Assembly: GCF_018139565.1 (NCBI RefSeq)
Contig: NZ_JAGSPK010000001.1
Coordinates: 496,001-560,000 of the forward strand
Origin: Cognatundibacterium rivi
Lineage (GTDB): Bacteria; Pseudomonadota; Gammaproteobacteria; Burkholderiales; Burkholderiaceae_D
Length of the DNA stretch: 64,000 bases
Direction of reading: 5' to 3'
Part shown: positions 36,149 through 45,181 of the stretch, piece by piece
How positions within the stretch are numbered: position 1 is the first letter of the stretch
How the letters are laid out: every line of letters starts with the position of its first letter
Notes under the pieces: generated by a model
Seen by the model: the letters and a program-made list of their open reading frames with translations, nothing else
Databases searched by the model: none
Told to the model about the DNA's origin: nothing
Translations under genes and position numbers: made by a program

Positions 36149-36549
36149 TGGTAAAAAAAGAATTACTGCGTTTTGCGATTGCCGGTACTGTCGGCTTCGT
36201 CGTTGATGCCGGTGTTTTATATCTGGTAAAAGACAACCTTGGTTATTACCTGGGGCGTGCACTGTCATTTTTTCTGGCAGTGTTTTGTACCTGGTTATTG
36301 AACCGGCAGTTCACGTTTCATGAAAAGGCCTCAGGCGTCTCCCCCGTTCTTGAATTTATCCGTTATTTTTGGCTGATGCTAGGTGGCGGAGCGATCAATT
36401 ATCTGACGTATGCAGCATTGATTCACTGGTTTTTCTATATGCAGAAATACCCAGTGTGGGCGGTAGCTGCGGGCAGTGTCGCCAGTATGACGATTAACTT
36501 TCTCTCCCTGAAATACGTGTTGTACTCGAAACAAAAAAAGCACACGTAA
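36148..36549 (+). CDS. GtrA family membrane protein (putative lipid-linked sugar flippase)
   Basis: A 133-residue protein with four hydrophobic helices and the GtrA hallmarks FAIAGTVGFVVDAGVLYLV at the N-terminus, TWLLNRQFTF in the middle and TINFLSLKYVLY at the end. It is proposed to flip undecaprenyl-phosphate-linked sugar across the inner membrane. The start overlaps the GT2 stop (TAATG). It completes a gtr-like module in the order GT-C, GT2, GtrA. Confidence 0.9.
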   Translation: MVKKELLRFAIAGTVGFVVDAGVLYLVKDNLGYYLGRALSFFLAVFCTWLLNRQFTFHEKASGVSPVLEFIRYFWLMLGGGAINYLTYAALIHWFFYMQKYPVWAVAAGSVASMTINFLSLKYVLYSKQKKHT

Positions 36550-36838
36550 ATTCAATACGCGAAATCAAACAAGCGTTCCGTGGTTGCATGGAGAGTCGGA
36601 TCCGGTACTGAGCGAGTAACGTGGACGGTACAATCACAGCGTAGGGATGGCAGCGTTGCGCGTATTGACCGGCTTGGAAAAACGACTTTTCTGAACCAGT
36701 TAATACGCCATATTTCTTCATCCTTCGGTAAGGCTGAAATCGATGGTAGTTGCTTGAAATTATGAGAGTTATTGTCCAAATCAGTGCTTGTTACACTATT
36801 GATTTTTCTCACTAACTGCTAAATTTTCTCATTATCTA
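36550..36838. other. AT-rich gap after the gtr-like module
   Basis: 289 bases between convergent genes. Short frames exist on both strands (36580-36765 on plus, 36552-36812 on minus), but neither shows a known domain or ribosome site. No clear terminator hairpin. It may be remnant sequence. Confidence 0.4.
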
Positions 36839-37834
36839 TTAACTTTTCACATCCGTTCCAACACCATGCGCTTGCTGATCTGCGTGGTATGAAGAGCGTA
36901 CCATTGCGCCGACGGCGGCGTGTGCGAAGCCCATTTTGTAGGCTTCTTCTTCATACATTTTGAAGACATCAGGATGCACATAACGGCGTACCGGCAGATG
37001 ATGCCCGCTTGGTGCCAGATACTGGCCTATGGTCAGCATATCGACATTGTGAGCGCGCATATCGCGCATCACTTGCAGCACTTCTTCATCGGTTTCGCCG
37101 AGACCCACCATGATGCCGGATTTGGTCGGTGTGTTTGGATGTTGTTCTTTGAAACGCTTGAGTAAATTCAGTGAATATTCGTAATCTGAACCGGGGCGGG
37201 CTTCTTTGTAGAGGCGTGGTGCTGTTTCCAGATTGTGGTTCATCACATCGGGTGGTGCCAGGTTCAGAATTTCCAGCGCTCTATCCATGCGGCCGCGGAA
37301 ATCCGGTGTCAGGATTTCGATGCGCGTGGCTGGCGACAATTCGCGGATTTTCGTAATACATTCGGCAAAGTGGGCTGCGCCGCCGTCGCGCAGATCATCA
37401 CGATCCACCGAGGTAATGACAACATAACTGAGTTTGAGATCAGCGATGGTTTTGGCCAGATTCAATGGCTCATTGACATCCAGCGGGTCCGGGCGGCCAT
37501 GGCCGACATCGCAGAACGGGCAGCGGCGTGTGCACTTGTCGCCCATGATCATGAAGGTCGCAGTGCCTTTGCCAAAGCATTCGCCGATGTTCGGGCAGGA
37601 CGCTTCCTCGCACACCGTGACCAGTTTGCTGGCACGCAGAATATCTTTGATCTCGTAGAAGCGGGTGGTTGGTGAGCCGGCTTTAACACGTATCCAGTCA
37701 GGCTTAGGCAAGCGTTCCATTGGTACGATCTTGATAGGGATGCGCGCAGTTTTACTGGCACCTTTCTGTTTTTCAGTTGGATCGTAAGCAGCAGTCGTGG
37801 TGTCGGGGGATACGGGTGTGTTGTCGGTTGTCAT
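36839..37834 (-). CDS. lipA: Lipoyl synthase
   Basis: Radical SAM enzyme that inserts two sulfurs into protein-bound octanoyl groups. The 331 residues contain both iron-sulfur motifs: the auxiliary cluster [12 protein letters not shown] and the SAM cluster [10 protein letters not shown]. The C-terminal RSSYHADQQ region carries the conserved serine ligand. It lies 32 bases after lipB on the same strand, an operon serving pyruvate and 2-oxoglutarate dehydrogenases and the glycine cleavage system. Confidence 0.98.
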   Translation of the reverse strand: MTTDNTPVSPDTTTAAYDPTEKQKGASKTARIPIKIVPMERLPKPDWIRVKAGSPTTRFYEIKDILRASKLVTVCEEASCPNIGECFGKGTATFMIMGDKCTRRCPFCDVGHGRPDPLDVNEPLNLAKTIADLKLSYVVITSVDRDDLRDGGAAHFAECITKIRELSPATRIEILTPDFRGRMDRALEILNLAPPDVMNHNLETAPRLYKEARPGSDYEYSLNLLKRFKEQHPNTPTKSGIMVGLGETDEEVLQVMRDMRAHNVDMLTIGQYLAPSGHHLPVRRYVHPDVFKMYEEEAYKMGFAHAAVGAMVRSSYHADQQAHGVGTDVKS

Positions 37835-37866
37835 GATACGGATCGGTTCAGAAAATCAGAAAGCGT

Positions 37867-38535
37867 TTATGGAGAAACGGTCAAAAGGTGCTGCAAATGT
37901 TGTGCGAGCGTCGCCTGTACCTCGGCCAGCGGAACACTGACTCCCAGTGTCTTCATATCCACTGTGGCCAGTCCCGCGTAGCCGCAGGGATTGATCCATG
38001 AAAATGGCGTCAGATCCATGGCTACATTCAGCGAAACCCCGTGATAAGTGCAGCCGTTGCCGCGCACTTTGAGTCCCAGTGCGGCAATCTTGGCACCTTT
38101 GTAGTCGCCATCGCAGACATAGATGCCTGGTGCGCCAGCTTTGCGTTCGCCGGCGAGATTATACGCTGCCAGAGTATCGATCACGGCCTGTTCTATTTTG
38201 TGTACAAATTCACGCGCAAATAAACGGGCTTTCGGGTGGCTGCGTCGCAGATCTATCATCAGATAAATCACGACCTGACCCGGGCCATGATAAGTAACTT
38301 CGCCACCGCGATCGGTCTGCACCACCGGAATATCATGCGCCGCCAAAACATGCGATTGATCTGCGCCGAGGCCGAGTGTGTATACGGGAGGATGTTCAAC
38401 GATCCAGAATTCATCCGGTGTCTGCGCATCGCGCGCATCGGTGAATGCGCGCATCGCATCAAAAGTGAGCTGATAAGATTCAACGCCGCGATGGATGACG
38501 CGAGGGGAGATGGAATTAGACTGAGCTGCTTGCAT
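37867..38535 (-). CDS. lipB: Octanoyl-ACP:protein octanoyltransferase
   Basis: Moves octanoate from ACP to the lipoyl domains, giving the substrate of LipA. The 222 residues show [14 protein letters not shown], the active-site Lys in [14 protein letters not shown] and Cys in WINPCGYAG. First gene of the lipB-lipA pair. In E. coli, ybeD precedes lipB and a LysR gene lies between lipB and lipA; here a LysR/DUF2917 pair separates ybeD from lipB. Confidence 0.97.
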   Translation of the reverse strand: MQAAQSNSISPRVIHRGVESYQLTFDAMRAFTDARDAQTPDEFWIVEHPPVYTLGLGADQSHVLAAHDIPVVQTDRGGEVTYHGPGQVVIYLMIDLRRSHPKARLFAREFVHKIEQAVIDTLAAYNLAGERKAGAPGIYVCDGDYKGAKIAALGLKVRGNGCTYHGVSLNVAMDLTPFSWINPCGYAGLATVDMKTLGVSVPLAEVQATLAQHLQHLLTVSP

Positions 38536-38679
38536 AGAACGCTAGTGTAACATCGCTGCGGGACGAATTCTGCTTTTAGCGCGGCCGGCAATTGCGGCAT
38601 GTATTGCGTGGCGTGGCATGCTGAGGCGTCTCAGCGAACGCGTTTCGGCAAGTTAATGTGTTTGATGTGTTCCCAAAAA

Positions 38680-38713
38680 ATAAAGATCACGCGGTCATCC
38701 CGGTGATCTTTAT
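38680..38713 (-). terminator. Rho-independent terminator of the DUF2917 gene
   Basis: An 11-bp perfect stem ATAAAGATCAC/GTGATCTTTAT (38680-38690 with 38703-38713) is followed on the minus strand by a run of six T. It lies 23 bases after the DUF2917 stop. Confidence 0.85.
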
Positions 38714-38735
38714 GCTGAAACATTGGCGATGTTGA

Positions 38736-39059
38736 TCAGGCAAAAACGTGGCTGATTTTTTTTGTCAGTTTTTGCCATTGGAATGGGAATCCGGCATTTT
38801 TTGCTGGCGCTTGTTGTGGCTGGATTGCTGCCACGGATGCGACGCTGCTGTTTTGCTGATCGGCTTCAATCACTACCAGACGGTGCGCTGGTACTGTCAC
38901 AGATTCGCCAGCGCTCAGCCAGAAATCTTCGTCTTCACCGGCAATCGTCAGCCAGATACGACCCGCTGTCACGGTGAATGTTTGTGCTTGTTCACTTTGG
39001 CCGGAAACGGTGTCGCCAGCGGCGATAGTGAAAGATGGTTTTGCGAAATTAATTGTCAT
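38736..39059 (-). CDS. DUF2917 family protein
   Basis: A 107-residue cytoplasmic protein with the DUF2917 core: FTVTAGRIWLTIAGEDEDFWLSAGES then a hydrophobic VTVPAHRLVVIEA strand, a likely cupin-like small beta barrel. The last third is variable and basic. Function unknown. It is divergent from a GcvA-type LysR gene over about 190 bases, an arrangement that suggests it is the regulator's target. Good terminator downstream, so it is transcribed alone. Confidence 0.75.
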   Translation of the reverse strand: MTINFAKPSFTIAAGDTVSGQSEQAQTFTVTAGRIWLTIAGEDEDFWLSAGESVTVPAHRLVVIEADQQNSSVASVAAIQPQQAPAKNAGFPFQWQKLTKKISHVFA

Positions 39060-39247
39060 TTCCAGACTCCTTGCGATTGCTGCATAAAGTTAAATATGCA
39101 GCAATTTATCTCTGGGAAGAGCAATCCTGCATTACGACGTCAGAATTGTAGTCGTTAAAAAGTAAGATGCAAAACGAGTAATTTTGACTTTCCTTGCTAA
39201 TTAAATTCACAGTAATATGCGTTATCGAAATAGGAGATATAAGCAAA

Positions 39248-40138
39248 ATGGATTTCCGCCGTCTGCCGAATCTTGCTGCTTTGCGCGCGTTTGAAGCGGC
39301 TTCCCGCCATGAAAATTTCTCGCGTGCGGCTGATGAAATTCACCTGACCCACGGCGCGATCAGCCATCAGGTCAGGGCGCTGGAAGAAGAGCTCGGTGTG
39401 GAGTTATTTGTCAGAAATGGCAAGCGCATCCGCATCACGCCCGATGGCGAACGTTTCGCCAGCGCGATCCGGCGCTCCTTGCAAGAGTTGGCGGATGCGG
39501 CCGATGTGCTGCGTGACCGCAATAAACAAAAACGGTTGGGAATCACCTCGCTGCCTTCATTTGCGGCGCGCTGGTTGTCGCCGCGTCTGGGGCGTTTCAT
39601 CGAACACCACCCCGACCTTGAAGTCAGCCTGCAATCGAGTTCGTCGCTGGTCGACTTTACTCGTGAGCAGGTGGATATTGCGATACGTTTTGGTCTCGGA
39701 CATTATCCGGGGCTGGTCAGCGAACTACTGATGGGTGATGAATATTATCCGGTTATCAGTCCCACTTATCAGGCCGATAAAGTGCCGCAGACGCCAGCGG
39801 AGCTGGTGGGGGCGCATTTGCTGCGTTGTGACGAAGAGCCCTGGTTGCCGTGGTTTCGGGCGGCCGGGCTGGAGGCGGACGAGCCCAGCGGCGGGCTGAT
39901 TTTTCAGGATTCTTCTATGCTCGCCAGAGCGGCGGTCGATGGACAGGGAATCGCGCTCGGCAGGCATGCGATCGTTGAGTCGGATATTCAATCCGGTTTG
40001 CTGCGACGCTTGTTTGACATCAGTATTCCTTGTCCGGTGTCGTATTACCTGGTGTATCCGGCAAGTTCTATGGATAAACCACAGGTCCGGGCGTTCAGGG
40101 AGTGGTTGCTGGCAGAAGTGCGCTCGGCCGGAACCTGA
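39248..40138 (+). CDS. LysR family transcriptional regulator (GcvA-like)
   Basis: A 296-residue regulator. The N-terminal HTH runs from LPNLAALRAFEAASRHENFSRAA to SHQVRALEEELGVELF; the effector domain starts near residue 90 (LGITSLPSFAARWLSPRL, typical of GcvA-type members). The ATG at 39248 has AGGAG upstream; an earlier in-frame start at 39194 gives a non-family leader. It divides the lip cluster and faces the DUF2917 gene. The effector is unknown. Confidence 0.92.
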   Translation: MDFRRLPNLAALRAFEAASRHENFSRAADEIHLTHGAISHQVRALEEELGVELFVRNGKRIRITPDGERFASAIRRSLQELADAADVLRDRNKQKRLGITSLPSFAARWLSPRLGRFIEHHPDLEVSLQSSSSLVDFTREQVDIAIRFGLGHYPGLVSELLMGDEYYPVISPTYQADKVPQTPAELVGAHLLRCDEEPWLPWFRAAGLEADEPSGGLIFQDSSMLARAAVDGQGIALGRHAIVESDIQSGLLRRLFDISIPCPVSYYLVYPASSMDKPQVRAFREWLLAEVRSAGT

Positions 40139-40144
40139 TTTTGC

Positions 40145-40227
40145 ATACTCCCCCCGTTTTTAATGAAAAAGCCCTTTATGTCCACAGAAATAAAGGGCTT
40201 TAAAAAATACTCCCGGGGAGTATTTTT
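40145..40227. repeat. Palindromic element with inverted ends, doubling as terminator
   Basis: ATACTCCCC (40145-40153) and GGGGAGTAT (40215-40223) form 9-base inverted ends. Inside is an 11-bp stem AAAGCCCTTTA/TAAAGGGCTTT (40168-40178 with 40191-40201). The right end also folds as AAAAATACTCC/GGAGTATTTTT (40203-40213 with 40217-40227). It lies between the convergent LysR and ybeD genes and can terminate both. Related sequence occurs near 48862-48936. Confidence 0.6.
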
Positions 40228-40242
40228 AAGACGAAATATCGC

Positions 40243-40524
40243 TTATAGCACGACCTTGACCATAGGATGACCAGAGAGCTCGCGGTACAGGTTGTCGAGC
40301 TGTTCGCGGCTGGTGGCGCGGACCGTGACGGTTAATGACAGATACGTGCCTTTGCTGGATGGGCGCATATCCATTTTCCCGGCGTGAAACGTCGGGTCGT
40401 GCAGCGTGACGACTTCCACCATGGTCTGCGCGAACGCGTCGTGCATCGCACCCATGATCTTGATCGGAAAATCACTGGGATATTCGATCAGGCTTTCTTC
40501 TGGCGGGATAGGTCTCATTTCCAT
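40243..40524 (-). CDS. ybeD: YbeD/DUF493 family protein
   Basis: A 93-residue UPF0250 protein with an ACT-like fold. It shows YPSDFPIKIMGAM, then YLSLTVTVRATSREQLDNLYREL. In enterobacteria ybeD sits between dacA and lipB, as it does here in extended form, which supports orthology. Biochemical role not settled; a link to lipoate metabolism is suggested by context only. Confidence 0.9.
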   Translation of the reverse strand: MEMRPIPPEESLIEYPSDFPIKIMGAMHDAFAQTMVEVVTLHDPTFHAGKMDMRPSSKGTYLSLTVTVRATSREQLDNLYRELSGHPMVKVVL

Positions 40525-40600
40525 GCTAATTCCATTTCTTCATCGTGCCGGACGGCGCTTTGCATTCCTGAGTTCATGAAGAAATGGAAATGCGCTGTGC

Positions 40601-41446
40601 TTACGCCGCTTTGGCTAATTGGTATGCTGCATACAGTTGCTTGTAAATGGGGCCGGGCAGTCCATTTCCAATAGTCTGATCGTCAAGTTTGACGACGGCA
40701 AGCACTTCTTTGGTCGCGGACGATAACATGACTTCATCCGCGGCAAACACTTCATCACGAGTAATGCGGCAGGCTTTGAACGGAATATTCTTAGCTGCGC
40801 AGATTTCCTCGATCAGCGCATAGCGTATGCCTTCCAGAATCTGGTTGTCTTTCGGTGGTCCCATCAGCACGCCGTCTTTGACGATCCAGACATTTGACGA
40901 CGAGGCTTCGGTCAGATAACCGTTACGGAATTGTATGGTTTCCGTGACGCCATGTTCAGCGGCATTCTGCGCGGCAAAAACATTGCCGAGCAGGGAAATT
41001 GATTTGATCTCGCAGTGCAGCCAGCGCAGATCTTCCATCGAAACACAGGCGACGCCATGTTCGCGCGCTTCTGCCGATGGCATCACGATAGGATTGGTCA
41101 TGATGAACACGGTCGGTGTCACGTCTTTTGGGTAAGCATGGGCACGCTTGGCCACACCGCGCGTGATCTGCAGATACACCATCTGATCATCAGCTTCATG
41201 CGCATCCATGACCTTGGCGATCAGTGCCAGCCATTCCTCTTTGCTGTGCGGATTGCTGATGCCAATCGCATCGAGGCTGCGGAACAGGCGCGCCAGATGC
41301 TGGTCAGCGCGGAACATCTTGCGACCATAGACGGGAATGACTTCGTAAATGCCATCGCCAAAAATAAAGCCACGGTCCAGTACGGAAATTTTAGCTTCGG
41401 AGAGGGGCGTCATTACGCCGTTCAGATAAACCAGAGGATCATTCAT
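40601..41446 (-). CDS. dat: D-amino-acid transaminase (class IV PLP aminotransferase)
   Basis: A 281-residue fold-type IV aminotransferase. It starts with VYLNGVMTPLSEAKISVLDRGFIFGDGIYEV; the PLP lysine lies in LRWLHCEIKSISLLGNV, and TEASSSNVWIVKDG binds the cofactor phosphate. The LHCEIKS context fits D-amino-acid (D-Ala/D-Glu) transaminase better than the branched-chain enzyme. It sits between dacA and ybeD, in keeping with a role in D-amino acids of the cell wall. Confidence 0.9.
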   Translation of the reverse strand: MNDPLVYLNGVMTPLSEAKISVLDRGFIFGDGIYEVIPVYGRKMFRADQHLARLFRSLDAIGISNPHSKEEWLALIAKVMDAHEADDQMVYLQITRGVAKRAHAYPKDVTPTVFIMTNPIVMPSAEAREHGVACVSMEDLRWLHCEIKSISLLGNVFAAQNAAEHGVTETIQFRNGYLTEASSSNVWIVKDGVLMGPPKDNQILEGIRYALIEEICAAKNIPFKACRITRDEVFAADEVMLSSATKEVLAVVKLDDQTIGNGLPGPIYKQLYAAYQLAKAA

Positions 41447-41594
41447 GATGTCATTGCCTGTGAGGAGAAAAACTTATTCTCACACAGATCATGCACACAG
41501 ATTATGCAAATATCGCATACGACGATACCTGCGGGTTATTTGTTAATGCCGTAACTGGTGTGAGGATCACCGGCATCAGTTGCACTGCGAACGT

Positions 41595-41630
41595 AAAAAA
41601 GCCACGCAAGCCGGGTTGGCGAACGTGGCT
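41595..41630 (-). terminator. Terminator of dacA
   Basis: On the minus strand a stem AGCCACG/CGTGGCT is followed by six T. It lies about 80 bases after the dacA stop and separates it from dat. Confidence 0.75.
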
Positions 41631-41712
41631 GTTGAATGTGACTGATGAACGTGGCTGGCGAATGAGCTTTAACGGGGCATGATGAACGATGCCCGCGTCA
41701 GTGTCGTCCGGC

Positions 41713-42861
41713 TTATTTGAACATCAGGCGAACCGAATCCCAGGCGCGGCCAAAGATGCTGGCCTGATCGACTTTTTCTAAAGCGAGTACCGGAAATTCA
41801 GCAATCGCTTTACCATCGAGCATCATTTTCACTGTGCCGACCTTACTGTTCTGTGCTATCGGTGCCACCAGCGGATCTTTGCGTTCCAGTGCCGGTTTCA
41901 GTTTAGCTGCCGAGCCTTTCGGTAATGTCACGTACAGGTCGCGATCGAAACCGATTTTGATCTGTGCCTGCGAACCTTTCCAGATTACCGGCGTGTCGAT
42001 GGCCTGGCCTTTGGCATACAGCTTGACCGTATCGAAATTCAGGAAGCCCCAGTTCAGCAATTTCAGGCTTTCCTGTGCTCTTACCTGATCGCTGGCGGTG
42101 CCGGTGACAACAGAAATCAGGCGGCGCTGACCTGTGCCATTTGGACGATTCGCCGAAGAAACAAGGCAATAGCCTGCCGCTTCGGTATGGCCAGTTTTCA
42201 TACCATCGACGGTCGGATCCAGCCACAACAAACGGTTGCGGTTAGGCTGGGTAATTTTGTTGTAGGTATAACTTTTGGTGCTGTAATAAGTTTTGTAATA
42301 CTCAGGAAAATCGCTGATCAGACGTGCCGCTACCGTGGAAAGATCACGTGCAGTCGCATAGTTTTCCGGGCTGGGCAAACCATGTGGATTAGCGAAGTGG
42401 CTGGACTTCATACCGATGCGTTCGGCTTCGCGGTTCATCTGTACCACGAAGGCCTCTTCGCTGCCTGCGACGGCTTCCGCCAGCGCAACGGCTGCATCGT
42501 TACCGGATTGCACGATCAGACCGTACAGTAATTCATTGATGGTGACCGGCTTGTTTGGCTCAATGAACATCTTCGAGCTGCTGGCATCGACTTTCCATGC
42601 GCGGGTAGAGACATTCACGCTCTGATTCAGATCGAGCTTTTTCTCTTTGAGCGCAGAAAACACCATGTAGGCCGTCATGATTTTCGTCAGCGACGCAGGT
42701 TCTATGCGCAGATCAGGGTCTTGCGCAGCGATCACCTGATTACTGGTGGCATCCAGCAGTATCCAGGATTTGGCAGCAACGGTCGGTGCGGGCAGTGTTT
42801 GTGCCATCGCTACTGACATCGTCAGTAGTGAGGCGGCAATAGTAGCAAGGAATTTTTTCAT
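41713..42861 (-). CDS. dacA: D-alanyl-D-alanine carboxypeptidase (PBP5/6 type)
   Basis: Trims the terminal D-Ala from peptidoglycan pentapeptides. The 382 residues have a cleavable signal peptide (ending AMA-QT near 20), the S11 motifs SLTK (Ser57, Lys60), SGN (119-121) and KTG (222-224), the C-terminal PBP5 beta domain and a final amphipathic anchor (SIFGRAWDSVRLMFK). First gene of the dacA-dat-ybeD-lip region, an order that resembles E. coli dacA-ybeD-lipB. Choice between DacA and DacC is not possible. Confidence 0.95.
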   Translation of the reverse strand: MKKFLATIAASLLTMSVAMAQTLPAPTVAAKSWILLDATSNQVIAAQDPDLRIEPASLTKIMTAYMVFSALKEKKLDLNQSVNVSTRAWKVDASSSKMFIEPNKPVTINELLYGLIVQSGNDAAVALAEAVAGSEEAFVVQMNREAERIGMKSSHFANPHGLPSPENYATARDLSTVAARLISDFPEYYKTYYSTKSYTYNKITQPNRNRLLWLDPTVDGMKTGHTEAAGYCLVSSANRPNGTGQRRLISVVTGTASDQVRAQESLKLLNWGFLNFDTVKLYAKGQAIDTPVIWKGSQAQIKIGFDRDLYVTLPKGSAAKLKPALERKDPLVAPIAQNSKVGTVKMMLDGKAIAEFPVLALEKVDQASIFGRAWDSVRLMFK

Positions 42862-42912
42862 TGGATGAGACTTAAAAAAACAAAAAATAAAAGCAAAAAG
42901 AGAATATCAGCG

Positions 42913-43554
42913 TCAGGCCGGCTTATCCCACATGCTGGTGACCAGCTGTTTGATATGGTGCAGGCGACGATGGAAAAAATGATCTGCGCCAGGAATCACG
43001 GTGACCGGAATATCTTGCGGGCGCAGCCAGTCGAGGACGGCGGACAGCGGTATCGTGTCATCCTGCTCGCCGTGGATCAGTATGGTGTTTGCCGGAATCT
43101 CAGGCATGGCCCATTTACCGGCGGCGGCACCGACGAGCACCAGACGTTCTGCCGGTGTGCCTGCCTGTATCAGCCTTTGTTGCAAACAAGCTTGCACAAA
43201 AGTGCCGAAAGAAAATCCTGCCAACGCTAATGGCAACGTGGGATAACGTGTGCGCATGTGTGCCAGCAACAATGCCATGTCGTCGGTTTCGCCGATGCCC
43301 GCATCATGTGTTCCGGCAGACTGGCCGACGCCGCGGAAATTCATACGTACGGCGGCGTAGCCTAGACCAGTGAAGGTGCGTGCCAGCGTTTGTGCGACCT
43401 TGTTATCCATCGTGCCGCCATACAGTGGATGCGGATGCGCGACCAGTGCCAGACCGAGCGGTGCTGCGAAAATTTCAGGATCAGGTAAATCGAGCGCGCA
43501 TTGCAAAGGGCCGACGGCGCCCGGAATCAGAAAATGTTCAGTTTGAGCGTTCAT
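42913..43554 (-). CDS. Alpha/beta hydrolase (dienelactone-hydrolase-like)
   Basis: A 213-residue cytoplasmic hydrolase. It shows HPHPLYGGTMDNKV after the first strand, RMNFRGVGQSAG, the nucleophile motif AGFSFG, Asp in HGEQDDTIP and His in PGADHFFH. This short form is widespread in proteobacteria with no known substrate. It lies 9 bases after the ferredoxin-like gene on the same strand, so the two are co-transcribed. Confidence 0.88.
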   Translation of the reverse strand: MNAQTEHFLIPGAVGPLQCALDLPDPEIFAAPLGLALVAHPHPLYGGTMDNKVAQTLARTFTGLGYAAVRMNFRGVGQSAGTHDAGIGETDDMALLLAHMRTRYPTLPLALAGFSFGTFVQACLQQRLIQAGTPAERLVLVGAAAGKWAMPEIPANTILIHGEQDDTIPLSAVLDWLRPQDIPVTVIPGADHFFHRRLHHIKQLVTSMWDKPA

Positions 43555-43563
43555 GCGTAAAAA

Positions 43564-43890
43564 TCAGGTGTTCGGTAATTGCAGGCGTTTGACGATGCCG
43601 CCGCCGACCAGATCCACATCAATGATTTCATCAATATCCGTCTGATCAACAAAGGTGTACCAGGTGCCTTGCGGATAGATCACCATCACCGGCCCTTCAT
43701 CGCAACGATCGAGGCAACCCGCTTTATTGATGCGGATTTTTCCCTGACCATTCATATCCATTTGCTTGATGCGTCGTTTGGCGTGTTCCTGAGCTGCTTG
43801 CGCGCCGTGATCGGTGCAGCAGGGGCGACCATCGTCGCGTTGATTCATGCAGAAAAACACATGTTTTTGGAAATAGAGAGGTTCAGACAT
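43564..43890 (-). CDS. Thioredoxin-like [2Fe-2S] ferredoxin
   Basis: A 108-residue protein of the 2Fe-2S thioredoxin-like family. Cysteine ligands are in HVFFCMNQRDDGRPCC and in INKAGCLDRCDEGPVMVIYPQG. It probably passes electrons to an unknown partner. The ATG at 43890 is preferred over the TTG at 43899. Paired with the downstream hydrolase gene, 9 bases apart. Confidence 0.88.
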   Translation of the reverse strand: MSEPLYFQKHVFFCMNQRDDGRPCCTDHGAQAAQEHAKRRIKQMDMNGQGKIRINKAGCLDRCDEGPVMVIYPQGTWYTFVDQTDIDEIIDVDLVGGGIVKRLQLPNT

Positions 43891-43988
43891 GATGAGCAAT
43901 TCTTTAGCTTCTGGCAGTTAATCTGACTCCGGATGGCTATCCGGTGATAGCGGTCAGGCGAAGGGCGAACGGCTGTGCCGTCAAGCCG

Positions 43989-45173
43989 CTATGATACTGC
44001 AACTTGCGCAGCCGCCGGTTTGGGCTTTCGTAACAAAGTCCACAACGCCATCCATGGCCAGCACAGTGATAAGAACTGCGCAGCACCGTTAAAGTTCAAA
44101 AATTTTCCCTGCACCCAGGTTTGCATGGTCGCGGCGAAGTAGGGATTGTCCGGTAACAGATTCAGCACCACGAGCGAAATCAGCAGCAGTAAAAAAGCCA
44201 GTCGCTTCTGCGCCCGCACCGGCGCAAATGAAAAACCGTACAACATGATGGCGCTGATCAGTAAGCCGCCGATCGCGCCTGGCGTCATCCATGCATACGC
44301 ATATTCGGGCTTGAACAGCAAAGCGCTGGCCAGTGTTTTGGCGATCAGCGTCATACTCAGCAGCAGCATACCTAGCGGAAATTTTGGCGCATGGCGGTTG
44401 AATAAACTCAGGCAAATCAGTATCGCGCCGGTACAACCGCTGGCAGTGATGAAGGTTTCCGCCAGCAGATATTCATCGGCACTGAATTCCATTCCTTGCA
44501 GAACAAATGCGCCGATATCGATATCCATGTCGAACAAGTCGCTCAGGTGTTGCGACAAGATCGGCAGCAGTTGCCCCAGCCCGAACAGATAGGCCTGCGG
44601 ATACAGTTGTGCCATCGGCCATAAACCCAGTAAGACGATTTCCCAGCTCGAATCCTGATAGGTCCATTGTTTGCGCAATAATTGCAGTCGCCCTTTTTCC
44701 AGTATCAGTGGTGTCAGCAGCGCCCCTAAGATCGCCCCGAGTACCGCGCCGCTGCTGTTGGTCAGAAAATCGAGCAGCGAAGTGACGCGGCTCGGCAAAA
44801 AGTATTGCACCAGCTCGGCGACTGCAGAAATCAGGGCACCGCCAAAGCAGGCGATCAGCGCCGCCCACCAGCGATTCACCAGCGGGTACAGTGCAAAGAC
44901 GATCAAGGTGCCGAACGGGACATAACCAACAATATTGATGCCAGCATCAAATTTGGTCCAGTAACGCGGCCATTGCCGGATCACGTCAGGCAATGCCGAC
45001 AAATTATTTGCCTGCCAGCCGGTAAATGGATACCAGCTTGCGTACAGAATCAGCACGGTATAGGCGAGCAGGCAGACCCGTGCGAAAGGGGAGCTGTGTA
45101 AATGACTGACCAGATCACTGGTCGCACCTGTATCTGGTGACGGAGTGTGCTTGTCCGGCAGGGGGTCGCTCAT
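43989..45173 (-). CDS. VanZ family membrane protein
   Basis: A 394-residue protein with about ten hydrophobic segments. Residues 30-165 match VanZ: LILYASWYPFTGW, KFDAGINIVGYVPFGTL, and ELVQYFLPSRVTSLLDFLTNSSGAVLGAILG. The C-terminal half is an extra membrane region typical of the long proteobacterial form. VanZ gives low teicoplanin resistance in enterococci; here the role is unknown. It begins 8 bases after the transport lipoprotein gene and ends the mla-like operon. Confidence 0.88.
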   Translation of the reverse strand: MSDPLPDKHTPSPDTGATSDLVSHLHSSPFARVCLLAYTVLILYASWYPFTGWQANNLSALPDVIRQWPRYWTKFDAGINIVGYVPFGTLIVFALYPLVNRWWAALIACFGGALISAVAELVQYFLPSRVTSLLDFLTNSSGAVLGAILGALLTPLILEKGRLQLLRKQWTYQDSSWEIVLLGLWPMAQLYPQAYLFGLGQLLPILSQHLSDLFDMDIDIGAFVLQGMEFSADEYLLAETFITASGCTGAILICLSLFNRHAPKFPLGMLLLSMTLIAKTLASALLFKPEYAYAWMTPGAIGGLLISAIMLYGFSFAPVRAQKRLAFLLLLISLVVLNLLPDNPYFAATMQTWVQGKFLNFNGAAQFLSLCWPWMALWTLLRKPKPAAAQVAVS

Positions 45174-45181
45174 GGTGTAAG

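Noticed and set aside
36580-36765. Small gene after gtrA
   Set aside because: Frames on both strands are open but neither has a family signature or ribosome site; the composition looks non-coding.
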